Made by a program: the position numbers and the translations under genes. 64,000 nucleotides of DNA from Aureliella helgolandensis. GTDB lineage: Bacteria > Planctomycetota > Planctomycetia > Pirellulales > Pirellulaceae. The stretch covers positions 4,526,001 to 4,590,000 of the forward strand of contig NZ_CP036298.1 in assembly GCF_007752135.1 (NCBI RefSeq), read 5' to 3'. Below are positions 55,570 through 64,000 of the stretch, in pieces (the stretch's first letter is position 1; the number at the start of each line of letters is the position of its first letter). A model generated the notes under the pieces. It did not search any database, was not told the DNA's origin, and was given only the letters and a program-made list of their open reading frames with translations.

Positions 55570-56964
55570 TTACTCAATGTTGAAAAGTACGTGTTGGTAA
55601 CCAACAAGGGCGGGTGAGCCATTGTCGGTAACCTCAAGGATGAGATGAATTTGCTGACCAGGCTGATTGGGCACGACGAAACTCGCCTGGTCGATGGAAT
55701 CGCTGGATGAAATCTCCACTTCCGGATCAGCCGAGCCGTTCGTGGATTCTTGCCACCACTGACAACTAAGAGAGTCGCCATCGGGATCCGTCGCTGCACC
55801 TTCCAGCTTGATGCGTTCGCCCGGCTTGACCTGACGGGTGGGGGAACCGATCACATCGACCAGCGGCGCATGATTCGCATCGCGGAACTCGTGCACGCAC
55901 CAGTCCATCCGGGCGGCGAAGTCGTTGTCGAACGATGTGCTCCAACGCCTGACGGTATCCGCTCCATGCGGACTATCGGTCCAGTGGTTACTCCCCGGGC
56001 TCACTGGAACAAATCGACCTCCCCATGAGGCTTCACTGGGTGCATCTGGATTGTTTAAGCCGTGCATAGCGCTCACCAATATCAAATAGGATGGTGAATC
56101 GCCTTCCTTGATGCCAGGCTTGGTCCCCATGCCCATGGTGGGATAAATCGCACCAAGCACCCCATGCTCGCGCCGCACATTTGCATTCAGCCAAGTCAAA
56201 TCGGAAGAGCCAAAGATGCCAGTCCAGGTATTCTTAGCTGCGATAACGAACAGCTTGGGAAACGTGTCGAGAAGCCATTGGCCCGAGCCGTCTTGCAGGG
56301 TTATTAGATAGACACGAGCCTTGGAGACAAGCAGGTCAGCTTCTGCTGGAGAGTGCGTTTCCTTGATTTCCCAGAGGGCTTGTGCCAAATCACAAGAACC
56401 TCCCCATACGCAAAACCACACGGGCCGCGCATCCCGTTCTTCTAAGATCTCAACGATCTTCTCCGAGGCTTCGCTATCCCTGCCTTCGCCAATGATTTGA
56501 GCCGCTGGCTTCCCATAGCTACCTGACGCCCCCTGCCATGTAATCGAGCGCAAGTACTCCGCTGTAGGAAAACGAGGGTCATGCTTCTGCAAGTTTCCCT
56601 GGACATCCTCGTAGAGATCCAAGATGTCGAGCAAATGCTGCTTGGTGGCGATATTCGCAAAGGTTGCAGAGGATGCAACGAGACCTTCAATCTCAAACTC
56701 GTTGGCATACAACAAAAAACGGACCATCGACTGAATATCATCCGGATCGCTGCGTTTTCTCGGCGGACCGGAGCCGATTTGGACATCAAGAGGCGGAAAG
56801 TCGGTCAAAATCACCACGCGCCGCACGGCAGCTTCAGCCGCGTGACGCGCTACGTTTGACGACTCCTGAGCCGATAGCTCACCGGCGACAGCGGTGATAA
56901 ACACAGCAACCACCAGTACCACAAGACCGCTACCTCTTGGCGAAATTTGGGAGAACTTTTCCAC
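55570..56964 (-). CDS. DUF1593/Sde182 family secreted protein (third paralogue)
   Basis: A 464-residue relative of the two preceding proteins, with the same layout: signal peptide, VVILTDFPPLDVQ then DDIQSMVRFLLYANEFEIEGL, WFCVWGGSCDLAQALWEI, and a C-terminal TDPDGDSLSCQWWQ and ILEVTDNGSP module. The three copies are clearly diverged from one another (LLYANE and similar blocks conserved). It stands 263 bases downstream of the ABC transporter permease. Confidence 0.9.
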   Translation of the reverse strand: MEKFSQISPRGSGLVVLVVAVFITAVAGELSAQESSNVARHAAEAAVRRVVILTDFPPLDVQIGSGPPRKRSDPDDIQSMVRFLLYANEFEIEGLVASSATFANIATKQHLLDILDLYEDVQGNLQKHDPRFPTAEYLRSITWQGASGSYGKPAAQIIGEGRDSEASEKIVEILEERDARPVWFCVWGGSCDLAQALWEIKETHSPAEADLLVSKARVYLITLQDGSGQWLLDTFPKLFVIAAKNTWTGIFGSSDLTWLNANVRREHGVLGAIYPTMGMGTKPGIKEGDSPSYLILVSAMHGLNNPDAPSEASWGGRFVPVSPGSNHWTDSPHGADTVRRWSTSFDNDFAARMDWCVHEFRDANHAPLVDVIGSPTRQVKPGERIKLEGAATDPDGDSLSCQWWQESTNGSADPEVEISSSDSIDQASFVVPNQPGQQIHLILEVTDNGSPALVGYQHVLFNIE

Positions 56965-57227
56965 TGCGTTTTTGATTCCTCTAGTGAAGCTCGAATCTCG
57001 GATATCGACTCAAAGACATCTGGTACTGCTCGACGAAATGTCGGGGCGTAATAATGGGGAATGCATTGTGGGGTGCTGCCGAATCGACCACCCATTCTGT
57101 AACGGTGTTAGCCAATGTCAGCGTTGCAATTCGACTTACCGAAATCGTGGAAGTTTGCCTATTCAGTTTGAGGCCGGCAGCGTGTTGCTCGAGTTTTTTC
57201 CGAGGAAGCGAGACAGGCCTGTTTGGA

Positions 57228-58205
57228 TCAATCGTTCGACTCTCGCATGCGATCGATTGCCACCGCAACCAAAATCACGCTCCCCTTGACGACTTGTTGC
57301 CAGAACGGCGAGACATTGAGCAGCACCAACCCGCTATTCAGCACACCAATGATGAGGCAGCCAATGACGGTGCCAAAAATCGTTCCACGACCACCAGAAA
57401 GCGATGTGCCGCCAATAACCACGGCGGCGATGCTATCGAGCTCGTATCCCATTCCGGCATTGGGTTGCGCCGAATCCAAGCGTGAGGTCATGATCAATCC
57501 GGCAACTGCCGACAGCGCACCGGCAAGCATATAGACAATGACCTTAATGCGATTCACGTTCAGCCCGGACAGCCTGGCGGTTTGTTCATTTCCACCCACC
57601 GCATAGATGTAGCGTCCCACGCGCGTCTTCTTGGTAATCAAGACGAAAGTGGCAACCAGAGTACCCGCAATCCATACTGGCGCTGGAACTCCCAGGACCG
57701 ACCGTGTTCCCAGAATAGCTAGACCTTCCCCCAAACCGGTAATCGGAAAACCTTTGGTCCACAGCATCGTCAGACCACGAGCAATACTGAGCATACCGAG
57801 CGTGGCAACAAAAGGAGGAATTTTTAAGCGGGTTATCATCTGTCCATTGAACCACCCCAGGAACATGCCCACCATCAATCCGGCCAAGATGGCTCCCCAG
57901 GTGGTAAATTGCACTTCCACGCCCAACATGGGTATGGGAACCGGAGCTTTGATCAATCCGGCAGTGATCGCACCAGCAAATGCCAGCACCGATCCCACGG
58001 ACAAATCGATTCCACCGGACAAGATCACCATGGTCATGCCGATCGACAGGCAGACGTTCACCGAGATCTGCCTCATGATGTTCCAGCCATTCGCCGAAGT
58101 CAGAAACCGGTCCGACAGCAGGCTCATCGCCGTGATCATCAGCACCAACACAAGTAGCGATTGAAAGCGGCTCGCATGTTGCCAAAACTTCGATTGATCA
58201 TTCAT
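57228..58205 (-). CDS. Ribose-type sugar ABC transporter permease
   Basis: A 325-residue RbsC-type permease with about nine membrane segments and the family motifs SVGSVLAFAGAITAGL and ALSAVAGLIMTSRLDSAQP, plus IAAVVIGGTSLSGGRGTI. It overlaps the ATPase stop by 8 bases. With the other genes of the cluster it would import a pentose or similar sugar. Confidence 0.93.
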   Translation of the reverse strand: MNDQSKFWQHASRFQSLLVLVLMITAMSLLSDRFLTSANGWNIMRQISVNVCLSIGMTMVILSGGIDLSVGSVLAFAGAITAGLIKAPVPIPMLGVEVQFTTWGAILAGLMVGMFLGWFNGQMITRLKIPPFVATLGMLSIARGLTMLWTKGFPITGLGEGLAILGTRSVLGVPAPVWIAGTLVATFVLITKKTRVGRYIYAVGGNEQTARLSGLNVNRIKVIVYMLAGALSAVAGLIMTSRLDSAQPNAGMGYELDSIAAVVIGGTSLSGGRGTIFGTVIGCLIIGVLNSGLVLLNVSPFWQQVVKGSVILVAVAIDRMRESND

Positions 58206-59748
58206 CGTTCGTCGTTGAGCCTCCAGGTACTGCGGCTCGCATCAACATTTCCTCATTAGCTGCAGATCGTTTGAATTCACCCGTCTTCCGACCTTCACAC
58301 ATTACCATGACTCGATCGGCAATGCCCAGCAGTTCTGGCAGTTCAGAAGAGACGACAATGATCGCCATTCCATCCTGTTTTAACCGATCAATCAGGGCAT
58401 AAATCTCGCGTTTGGCGCTGACATCAATGCCACGAGTCGGCTCGTCGAGCATAAGCACGCTTGGCTTCCGCGAAAGCACTTTGGAGAGCACGACCTTTTG
58501 CTGATTGCCACCGCTCAGGGCCCCCACACGCTGCGTGGCACTGGGGGTGCGAATCGCAAATTGTTCGACGAACGACTGGGCGTGCTCCCTCTCTCGCTTG
58601 CCGCTCAGCAGCCAGGCCGTCTCCAGATCCGCTAGGTTGGACAAATTGATATTTTGTTCCACGCTCATCCCCAGAATCAATCCTTGGCGTTTGCGATCTT
58701 CCGGCACAAGCCCTAGACCGTTGCGTAGTGCGACCTCAGGAGAATCAATAGCACAGGGTACACCGTCGATGGTTAAAGCCCCGGTGGTGCCAGCGGGGTG
58801 TAGACCGAAGATGGCTTCCAACAATTCGGTGCGGCCAGCGCCCATCAGTCCAAAAATCCCCAATACTTCGCCGCCACACACCCCAAGCGAAACGCGATCG
58901 ACGAGCGGTCGCCGCATATCCTTGCGGATCAGCGAAAGTGACTCGACGCGCAGGCGTTCGCCCCCCTGGGACACGGCGGGCGAATGGACATAGAGTTCAT
59001 CGAGTTGTCGCCCAACCATCAACCTTACAATCGAGTCTCGATCGGCCTCTGCGGTCTGGACAGTATCGACCAGCTGCCCATCACGAAGAACCGTTATGCG
59101 GTCGCTAATACTCAAGAGCTCGTCGAGTTTGTGGGACACGTAGACGATAGAAACGCCCGAGTCACGCAGCGAACGAATCAAGCGGAACAGAGATTCAACT
59201 TCCTGGTCGCTGATCGCCGATGTCGGCTCGTCCATGAAAATCACACGCGCCTTTGAATTAATCGCCTTGGCTATTTCGACCACCTGTTGCTGTCCCACGC
59301 GCAGGCGATGCACCTCTGTGCGAGGATCGATCGTGTCATCTAGCGCGGACAACAGATTTTTGCAGTGCCGGTTCTGATCCAGCGAGCGAATCAGTCCTGC
59401 CTTGGAGACCAATTCGCGGCCGAGAAAAACGTTCTCAGCCACGGTAAGGTACGGAACGAGGTTGAGTTCTTGGTGCACCAATGCAATACCGCAGTCCATC
59501 GCTGCACGTGGATTGGCAAAGTCAACCGGCTCACCGTCGAGCCGAAGTTCCCCCGCATCGGGCTGGGCGGCTCCAGCTAAGATATGCATCAGCGTCGATT
59601 TGCCGGCACCGTTTTCACCGATCAGGCCATGGATCTCTCCAGCCCGCACCGAGAAGTCGACTTGGTTCAACGCCAGCACGCCGGGATACCGTTTGACAAT
59701 GCCGGTCCCCGCCAATACGACCTGTTCTGTTGCCGACGGCATTATCAT
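58198..59748 (-). CDS. Sugar ABC transporter ATPase, double cassette (RbsA type)
   Basis: A 516-residue protein with two ABC domains. First: GENGAGKST (Walker A), LRVGQQQVVEIAKAI (signature region), VIFMDEPTSAIS (Walker B). Second: GLMGAGRTELLE (variant Walker A), LSGGNQQKVVLSKVL, VLMLDEPTRGID. The second Walker A variant is normal for RbsA/MglA. It overlaps DUF2291 by 4 bases and the permease by 8. Confidence 0.95.
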   Translation of the reverse strand: MIMPSATEQVVLAGTGIVKRYPGVLALNQVDFSVRAGEIHGLIGENGAGKSTLMHILAGAAQPDAGELRLDGEPVDFANPRAAMDCGIALVHQELNLVPYLTVAENVFLGRELVSKAGLIRSLDQNRHCKNLLSALDDTIDPRTEVHRLRVGQQQVVEIAKAINSKARVIFMDEPTSAISDQEVESLFRLIRSLRDSGVSIVYVSHKLDELLSISDRITVLRDGQLVDTVQTAEADRDSIVRLMVGRQLDELYVHSPAVSQGGERLRVESLSLIRKDMRRPLVDRVSLGVCGGEVLGIFGLMGAGRTELLEAIFGLHPAGTTGALTIDGVPCAIDSPEVALRNGLGLVPEDRKRQGLILGMSVEQNINLSNLADLETAWLLSGKREREHAQSFVEQFAIRTPSATQRVGALSGGNQQKVVLSKVLSRKPSVLMLDEPTRGIDVSAKREIYALIDRLKQDGMAIIVVSSELPELLGIADRVMVMCEGRKTGEFKRSAANEEMLMRAAVPGGSTTNDE

Positions 59749-60458
59749 GGCGGGGTTCCCCCACGCGATTCATCGGCTGATGCAGCGACACTCTCTTGCT
59801 GGCTAGCAACTTCCAATCGTATAGGAATCAAGCACAGGGGATCCAGGTCGGACTCGCCGCCAATCCTAGCGCAACCAACGAAGTCGACTTGAACACCAGG
59901 TTTCAACAGCGGACGGTTCGGTGCAATGATTTCGCTTTCGACCTTAAGATTCAGGTCTGAAGAGATCGCATTGAATTCTTGTGAATTTGCAAACTCGCTG
60001 GCCTTAACCCCCACCGCTTCACGCACGGTGTTGTCAACGACCCCCCCCAATTCAACACAGACTCGGCTTGAACAATCCGGCACGGTTAGCACAACGCGAT
60101 CTTTCTCCACCATGGCGACCACTCCTTGGCCACGGATACAGAAATACCAGGCTCCGCCCAGCCCAGCCTGCTGACCGAATCGACTTCGGGCTTGGGACGC
60201 GTCGGCCGCAAAGGCATCCCACAGCTGCTTGATGTCCGTACTGGCATCGCCGGTACGTAGCGGTCCATCCCACAGAAGACGCACATAGTCAGCCGGATCA
60301 GCTACCCTTGGGCGGCCCGCCGCCGCAGGCGAACCACCCGCGTCTGACGCACTGCCTCCCAGCGGTTGCACATGAAATAGTGGCATGAACCAGCAAGCGA
60401 TGCCACCCAACATTAGCAGCACTCCGGACACGATTAACTGCTTGCGTGACACATTCAC
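59745..60458 (-). CDS. DUF2291 family protein
   Basis: A 237-residue protein with one N-terminal membrane segment (about 9-30) and a periplasmic or outside-facing domain ([48 protein letters not shown]). DUF2291 genes repeatedly occur within ribose-type ABC operons. It lies between the binding protein and ATPase with 4-base overlaps on both sides and may be an accessory component of the importer. Confidence 0.85.
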   Translation of the reverse strand: MNVSRKQLIVSGVLLMLGGIACWFMPLFHVQPLGGSASDAGGSPAAAGRPRVADPADYVRLLWDGPLRTGDASTDIKQLWDAFAADASQARSRFGQQAGLGGAWYFCIRGQGVVAMVEKDRVVLTVPDCSSRVCVELGGVVDNTVREAVGVKASEFANSQEFNAISSDLNLKVESEIIAPNRPLLKPGVQVDFVGCARIGGESDLDPLCLIPIRLEVASQQESVAASADESRGGTPP

Positions 60459-61420
60459 TCCCTTTTGCCGAACCCAGCGAACTGGTCGACGTTTTCAGGG
60501 GTAACCAGTTCAACGTTGACCGGTATCTTCTGGTCAAAATCCCGCTTGCCGTTGGCCAAATACTCATGTGCGTATTCGGCGGAGGTCCGAGCCATTACCT
60601 TGGGATATTGCATCACCGTTGCGGCGATTTTGCCTTCGCTGATCGCAGTCACAACATCCTCAGACCCATCGTACCCAAACACCCGAACTTGCTCCTCGAT
60701 CCCGGCGGCCAGCAGGGCTTGGTAAGCTCCCATTGCCATAGCATCATTTCCGCAGAAGACCGCGTTGATGTCGTCATGCGATTGGAGCACCGATTCCATC
60801 ACCTCCAAAGCTTTGTTGCGGTCAAAGTCCGCGCTTTGTTGGGCCACCATCTCGAGCCCGGGATACCGATCGACCACGCTGTGGAAGCCTTTCGAGCGGT
60901 TCCAGGTGTTGTTGTCTCCGACCAACCCCAGCAGCTCGACGTACTTCCCCTGCTCACCGATATCTTGGACAAAGTACTTGCCAAGTTCAACGCAGCCCGA
61001 ATAGTTGTCCGACAAAAGCTGAGCTGTCGCAGCGTCTGTCGAATTAATCTCGCGGTCGATGCAGAACACAGGGAGTCCCGCTTCCTGGGCGCGTTTGACG
61101 TTACCAATCGACCCATCGGCATCGGTCGGATTAAACACGATTGCTGCGTATCCGGCAGCAATTGCATTGTCAAAATGAGCTGATTCCTTAGCGGTGTCAT
61201 TCTGCGAATCGAACAGCGTGGCTTCGTACCCCAGTTCCGCAGCGCGATCGCGAGCCGTTTCACCCAGCACGACAAACCAGGGATTGTTGAGTGTCGAAAT
61301 AATCACAGCTATTCTTGGCTTCTCCGATTTGCTGACAGGACTGCTGCAACCAATCATTGCAATGAGCAGTAGCCAAGCCAACGGTGAGATACATCGAAGG
61401 ATGGATCGATTTTGATTCAT
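60455..61420 (-). CDS. Ribose-type sugar ABC substrate-binding lipoprotein
   Basis: A 321-residue periplasmic binding protein of the RbsB type. The lipobox is [31 protein letters not shown] and [11 protein letters not shown] are typical. The closed sugar pocket is suggested by the Asp/Asn/Arg spread in [11 protein letters not shown] and [14 protein letters not shown]. It starts the transporter set, 44 bases after the mutarotase gene. Confidence 0.94.
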   Translation of the reverse strand: MNQNRSILRCISPLAWLLLIAMIGCSSPVSKSEKPRIAVIISTLNNPWFVVLGETARDRAAELGYEATLFDSQNDTAKESAHFDNAIAAGYAAIVFNPTDADGSIGNVKRAQEAGLPVFCIDREINSTDAATAQLLSDNYSGCVELGKYFVQDIGEQGKYVELLGLVGDNNTWNRSKGFHSVVDRYPGLEMVAQQSADFDRNKALEVMESVLQSHDDINAVFCGNDAMAMGAYQALLAAGIEEQVRVFGYDGSEDVVTAISEGKIAATVMQYPKVMARTSAEYAHEYLANGKRDFDQKIPVNVELVTPENVDQFAGFGKRE

Positions 61421-61464
61421 GGGAGTCGTTTCGTTCGCAGAAATAGGATCGCAAGATTTAGGGC

Positions 61465-61872
61465 TTAAAACGTGACGCCAGACTTGAGAATGACGTTTGC
61501 ATACGGACTACATTCGCCGGTACGCACAATCACCTCGCTCTCGCGCGTAAGCCGCTTGAACTCGTCGTGAGGTACTTCGGTGACCAACGGCTCCATTGCG
61601 TGGCTTCGGAAAACCTCCATCATCGTTTTAAAGACCTCTGGATTATTCTCATGAATCTCACGGGCCAGCACAATCTCCTCGACCATGAACTCACTCAATA
61701 TTACGTCCAGCGTTCGCACGAAAGATGGAAATCCTCGTTCGATTGCAAGATCGATCCGCTTCACTCCGGCAGGTATCGGCAGCCCGGCATCGCACACGGT
61801 CATACCTGCCGTATGCCCCAGGCGGCTGATCTCATAGCTCAATTCACTGTTGAGCAATCTGGTACGTTTCAT
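61465..61872 (-). CDS. RbsD/FucU family sugar mutarotase (D-ribose pyranase type)
   Basis: A 135-residue protein: [33 protein letters not shown], split here as [17 protein letters not shown] and [14 protein letters not shown], with [12 protein letters not shown] at the C-terminus. It interconverts pyranose anomers or ring forms after sugar import. It lies directly upstream of the transporter genes. Confidence 0.92.
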   Translation of the reverse strand: MKRTRLLNSELSYEISRLGHTAGMTVCDAGLPIPAGVKRIDLAIERGFPSFVRTLDVILSEFMVEEIVLAREIHENNPEVFKTMMEVFRSHAMEPLVTEVPHDEFKRLTRESEVIVRTGECSPYANVILKSGVTF

Positions 61873-61905
61873 ATTTCACCTCGCCGCCACCACTCAAGAT
61901 GCCAT

Positions 61906-63075
61906 TCACGCCTTGTGGGGCACGACTTCGATTTTGACACACTCGTCAAAGTTCGTGACAGTACCGAAACCGTCGACGAGTTCCTCAAGCCCCATGCGAT
62001 GAGTGATCATTGATGGAAAATCGTAGCGATTGGCTTGCTGCTGAAGGATCTTTAACACAGGTCTCCAATTGGTCCCACAGTGGAAGACGGAATGGATGTG
62101 CAAGTTCTTCGAAGTAATGTGTCGCATGACATCCAAGGGCACATGCTTGCCCAGATCGACCCAGTTGCCCACTTCGATAATTGTTCCGCCCTTTCGCACC
62201 ATCTGCAGCGCCTCGAGAAAGGCCTCGGGTTCACCCGCGGATTCGATCACCAGGTCTGGTCCTACTCCCTCGGTCAACTCCTTCGCCCGCTCAAGGCGCT
62301 CTTCTACGCCTACTTTGGATGCGTTGATCGTGACGTCAGCATACAGACTCTTGGCCGTCTTGAGTCGGAGATCGGACAAGTCAGTGGCGATCGTCAATCC
62401 GGCTCCCTGAATCCTCGCCATGACTCCGTGCAGCAACCCCAACGGGCCATTGCCCAGCACGGCGACAGACATCCCGGGACCGAAGCCTTCGTTCACTGGC
62501 GCAAACGGCACGGAAGCTCTCGCAAGCGAATGGTAGGCTACCGCCATCTCCTCCACGAAAACAGCCACGTCCGTCGCCATCTCTTCCGGCACCTTGAAGA
62601 GATGCGTCCTGGGGCGAATGTACATATATTCCGCGAACCCGCCGCGCAGGAAGGGAGGCGTATCGGCATTCGGATGCAGTCCATACGCCTGTATCTGGTT
62701 TTCGCAGGTGGTGTTGTTGTAGTGATTTCGACAATACCAGCACTCGCCGCAGTTCACCTCAACAGCAATCGCCACCCGATCACCAGGGACGAGCAATTGC
62801 CCGTCGTAGTCCATCGTCCGCGCGGCGGTGTCCCCAATCTCGACAATCGTCCCAATGACTTCATGCCCACCGACGTAGGGATAGATCGACTTCCCACGCA
62901 ACTCCGTAGCTTCCCCCTTGAAGATATGCCGGTCGGTCCCGCAGATTCCGGCCATATCGACCTTGAGGATCGCAGAGTCGTGATCCATCGTCGGATAGGG
63001 ATATGTTCGCATCTCCGTTTTGCCGGGCGCGGTCATCGCGACGGCCTTGACTTTGGCGGGACTTGAGTGAGCCAT
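61906..63075 (-). CDS. Zinc-dependent alcohol dehydrogenase (MDR)
   Basis: A 389-residue dehydrogenase. GICGTDRHIFKGE (catalytic zinc Cys), GGHEVIGTI, and the structural zinc site CGECWYCRNHYNNTTC are clear; VAVLGNGPLGLLHGVMA is the NAD(P) motif. The ATG at 63075 has GGAGA 5 bases upstream and is preferred over 63090. As the first gene of the run it may oxidise the imported sugar or its alcohol. Confidence 0.92.
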   Translation of the reverse strand: MAHSSPAKVKAVAMTAPGKTEMRTYPYPTMDHDSAILKVDMAGICGTDRHIFKGEATELRGKSIYPYVGGHEVIGTIVEIGDTAARTMDYDGQLLVPGDRVAIAVEVNCGECWYCRNHYNNTTCENQIQAYGLHPNADTPPFLRGGFAEYMYIRPRTHLFKVPEEMATDVAVFVEEMAVAYHSLARASVPFAPVNEGFGPGMSVAVLGNGPLGLLHGVMARIQGAGLTIATDLSDLRLKTAKSLYADVTINASKVGVEERLERAKELTEGVGPDLVIESAGEPEAFLEALQMVRKGGTIIEVGNWVDLGKHVPLDVMRHITSKNLHIHSVFHCGTNWRPVLKILQQQANRYDFPSMITHRMGLEELVDGFGTVTNFDECVKIEVVPHKA

Positions 63076-63453
63076 CGATCTCTCCTGCATCCAAAAATAT
63101 AGTTGGGGTCCGTTGCTTCGGGCTCGGAATGAACCCTACAACAATGTCGACAACGGTATTCTCCTACAATGAAATCGAGAAGTCTCCCGCGAAATCAGCA
63201 TAAACTCACGGAATACTAAGGCGGGGTCTTGCCCAGCAGACCATGGCACAAGACACGCTGACGGACCTGTCGTATCGTTCGACGGCGGGCGGCGAGTTGG
63301 TTCGAAATCGTCAGAATTTAAATCCTAGAGATTGCTCGTCCTACTTGCGGCCATCGAGATCCAACAACTGGTAAAATCGTGGATCCAGTCTCCCAACGAA
63401 CGGCTAGCCATGCAACATTTCCTTTCAGTTCTCGAACTCCAGTTGGACCGAAT
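63076..63453. other. Divergent intergenic region
   Basis: A 378-base stretch between the minus-strand sugar operon and the last, plus-strand gene. It should hold the promoter of the operon. I do not see an operator palindrome with certainty. Confidence 0.45.
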
Positions 63454-64000
63454 GTGACACTCAAACCCATTTTCTTTTTTGCCGTGGCTCTGGTTGTCGT
63501 GTCCTGCTCGAGCGCCCATTCCGAACAATTGTTAGTCGAAGGACTAAGGCACCTACGGATTGAAGGGCCGCGAGAGTGGACCGAATTCCCCAATGCACCC
63601 GATGACCACAGTATCAACGTGCAATTTGAATCATCGGTCAACGAACGCGAGGTAACGCTCGTTGTCCAACAGCAAGATGTTAAACAGCGTTGGAACGTGG
63701 CCATCAACGGTAAACAGCTTGGCCGCCTGCGTGTCAACGAAAACGACATGCTCGTCTACTTTCCAGTGCCAGCGAACCTGCTGCGAGCCAGCGAGAACGC
63801 CTTGCAAATCGAGCAAGCCACTCAGCGCAATGCGGTAACTGACGATGTCCGCATTGGGAACATACGGCTACTGGACCGAAAGCTCGAGGATGTACTCTCC
63901 GAGGCAACTTGCGAGTTGACGGTCGTGGAAGCCAGCTCAGGAAGCCCTTTGCCGTCAAGAATTACAGTGCTCAATTCGGATGGCGCCCTCCAGTCAGTGG
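63454..64000 (+). CDS. Exported protein, N-terminus; CehA/McbA-type metallohydrolase-like (3' end outside window)
   Basis: A GTG at 63454 starts MTLKPIFFFAVALVVVS, a signal peptide, and the frame is open to the window edge (182 residues visible). An ATG one frame over (63452) is blocked by TGA. The visible part is beta-rich: GPREWTEFPNAPDD, VNEREVTLVVQQQDVKQRWN and LGRLRVNENDM. This fits the N-terminal region of planctomycete CehA/McbA-like metallohydrolases as I recall them, but the catalytic part is not in the window. Confidence 0.6.
   Translation, partial: MTLKPIFFFAVALVVVSCSSAHSEQLLVEGLRHLRIEGPREWTEFPNAPDDHSINVQFESSVNEREVTLVVQQQDVKQRWNVAINGKQLGRLRVNENDMLVYFPVPANLLRASENALQIEQATQRNAVTDDVRIGNIRLLDRKLEDVLSEATCELTVVEASSGSPLPSRITVLNSDGALQSV

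Noticed and set aside
63318-63749. A 143-codon minus-strand open frame
   Set aside because: Antisense to the plus-strand signal-peptide protein, which has a clear N-terminus and continues to the window end.
1-64000. tRNA or rRNA genes
   Set aside because: No cloverleaf with a TTCGA arm or rRNA-like conserved block was found on reading both strands, although a weak one could be missed by eye.

Overview
The window reads as chromosome of a planctomycete, most likely a Pirellulaceae-type (Rhodopirellula-like) member of the Planctomycetota. The evidence is family content: two DUF1552/DUF1592 pairs, a DUF1559 pilin-like protein, two formylglycine-type sulfatases, many secreted EF-hand and cytochrome-like proteins, an ECF sigma factor coupled to a zinc-finger serine/threonine kinase, and few Shine-Dalgarno-strong starts. 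All assignments come from reading motifs and gene order; no database search was possible.

Layout. 1-8.4 kb: end of a secreted thioredoxin/YHS-like protein, a dciA-like (DUF721) gene, a complete ISKra4-type insertion sequence (1979-3572) with a perfect 8-bp target duplication, a secreted SGNH hydrolase, and a DUF1592-DUF1552 pair. 8.7-12.2 kb: an orphan helical protein behind a good sigma70-type promoter, then hslV-hslU. 12.7-15.4 kb: a cytosolic receiver-histidine kinase followed by two single-receiver proteins. 15.8-22 kb: a secretin N-domain protein lacking the barrel, an EF-hand/P-domain protein, and a redoxin/cytochrome/monooxygenase-like fusion. 22-30 kb: esterase, CsbD-like stress protein, alpha/beta hydrolase, YqaE/Pmp3 peptide, ECF sigma factor with overlapping kinase, and a repeat-bearing secretin-N-like protein. 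30-31.6 kb is gene-poor and holds the debris of an aldehyde dehydrogenase gene. 31.6-36.6 kb: glutamate decarboxylase with a translationally coupled YrhK-like membrane protein, an AcuI/YhdH reductase and a MerA-like flavoprotein. 36.8-44.3 kb: a second DUF1552/DUF1592 pair in the opposite order, and two sulfatases.

45-63 kb is the most coherent block. A discoidin-domain histidine kinase and NarL-type regulator lie beside a 13-kb run of minus-strand genes: zinc alcohol dehydrogenase, RbsD/FucU mutarotase, a ribose-type ABC transporter (binding protein, DUF2291, double ATPase, permease), two DUF1593 (Sde182-type nucleoside-hydrolase-like) proteins, a pectinesterase-DUF1593 fusion, and a PL1-like pectate lyase. 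I read this as a plant/algal polysaccharide (pectin-like) utilisation locus in which extracellular de-esterification and cleavage feed a pentose-like ABC importer. A decayed glycosidase fragment (about 44.3-45.0 kb) lies next to it. The window ends inside a secreted protein that resembles planctomycete CehA/McbA-type metallohydrolases.
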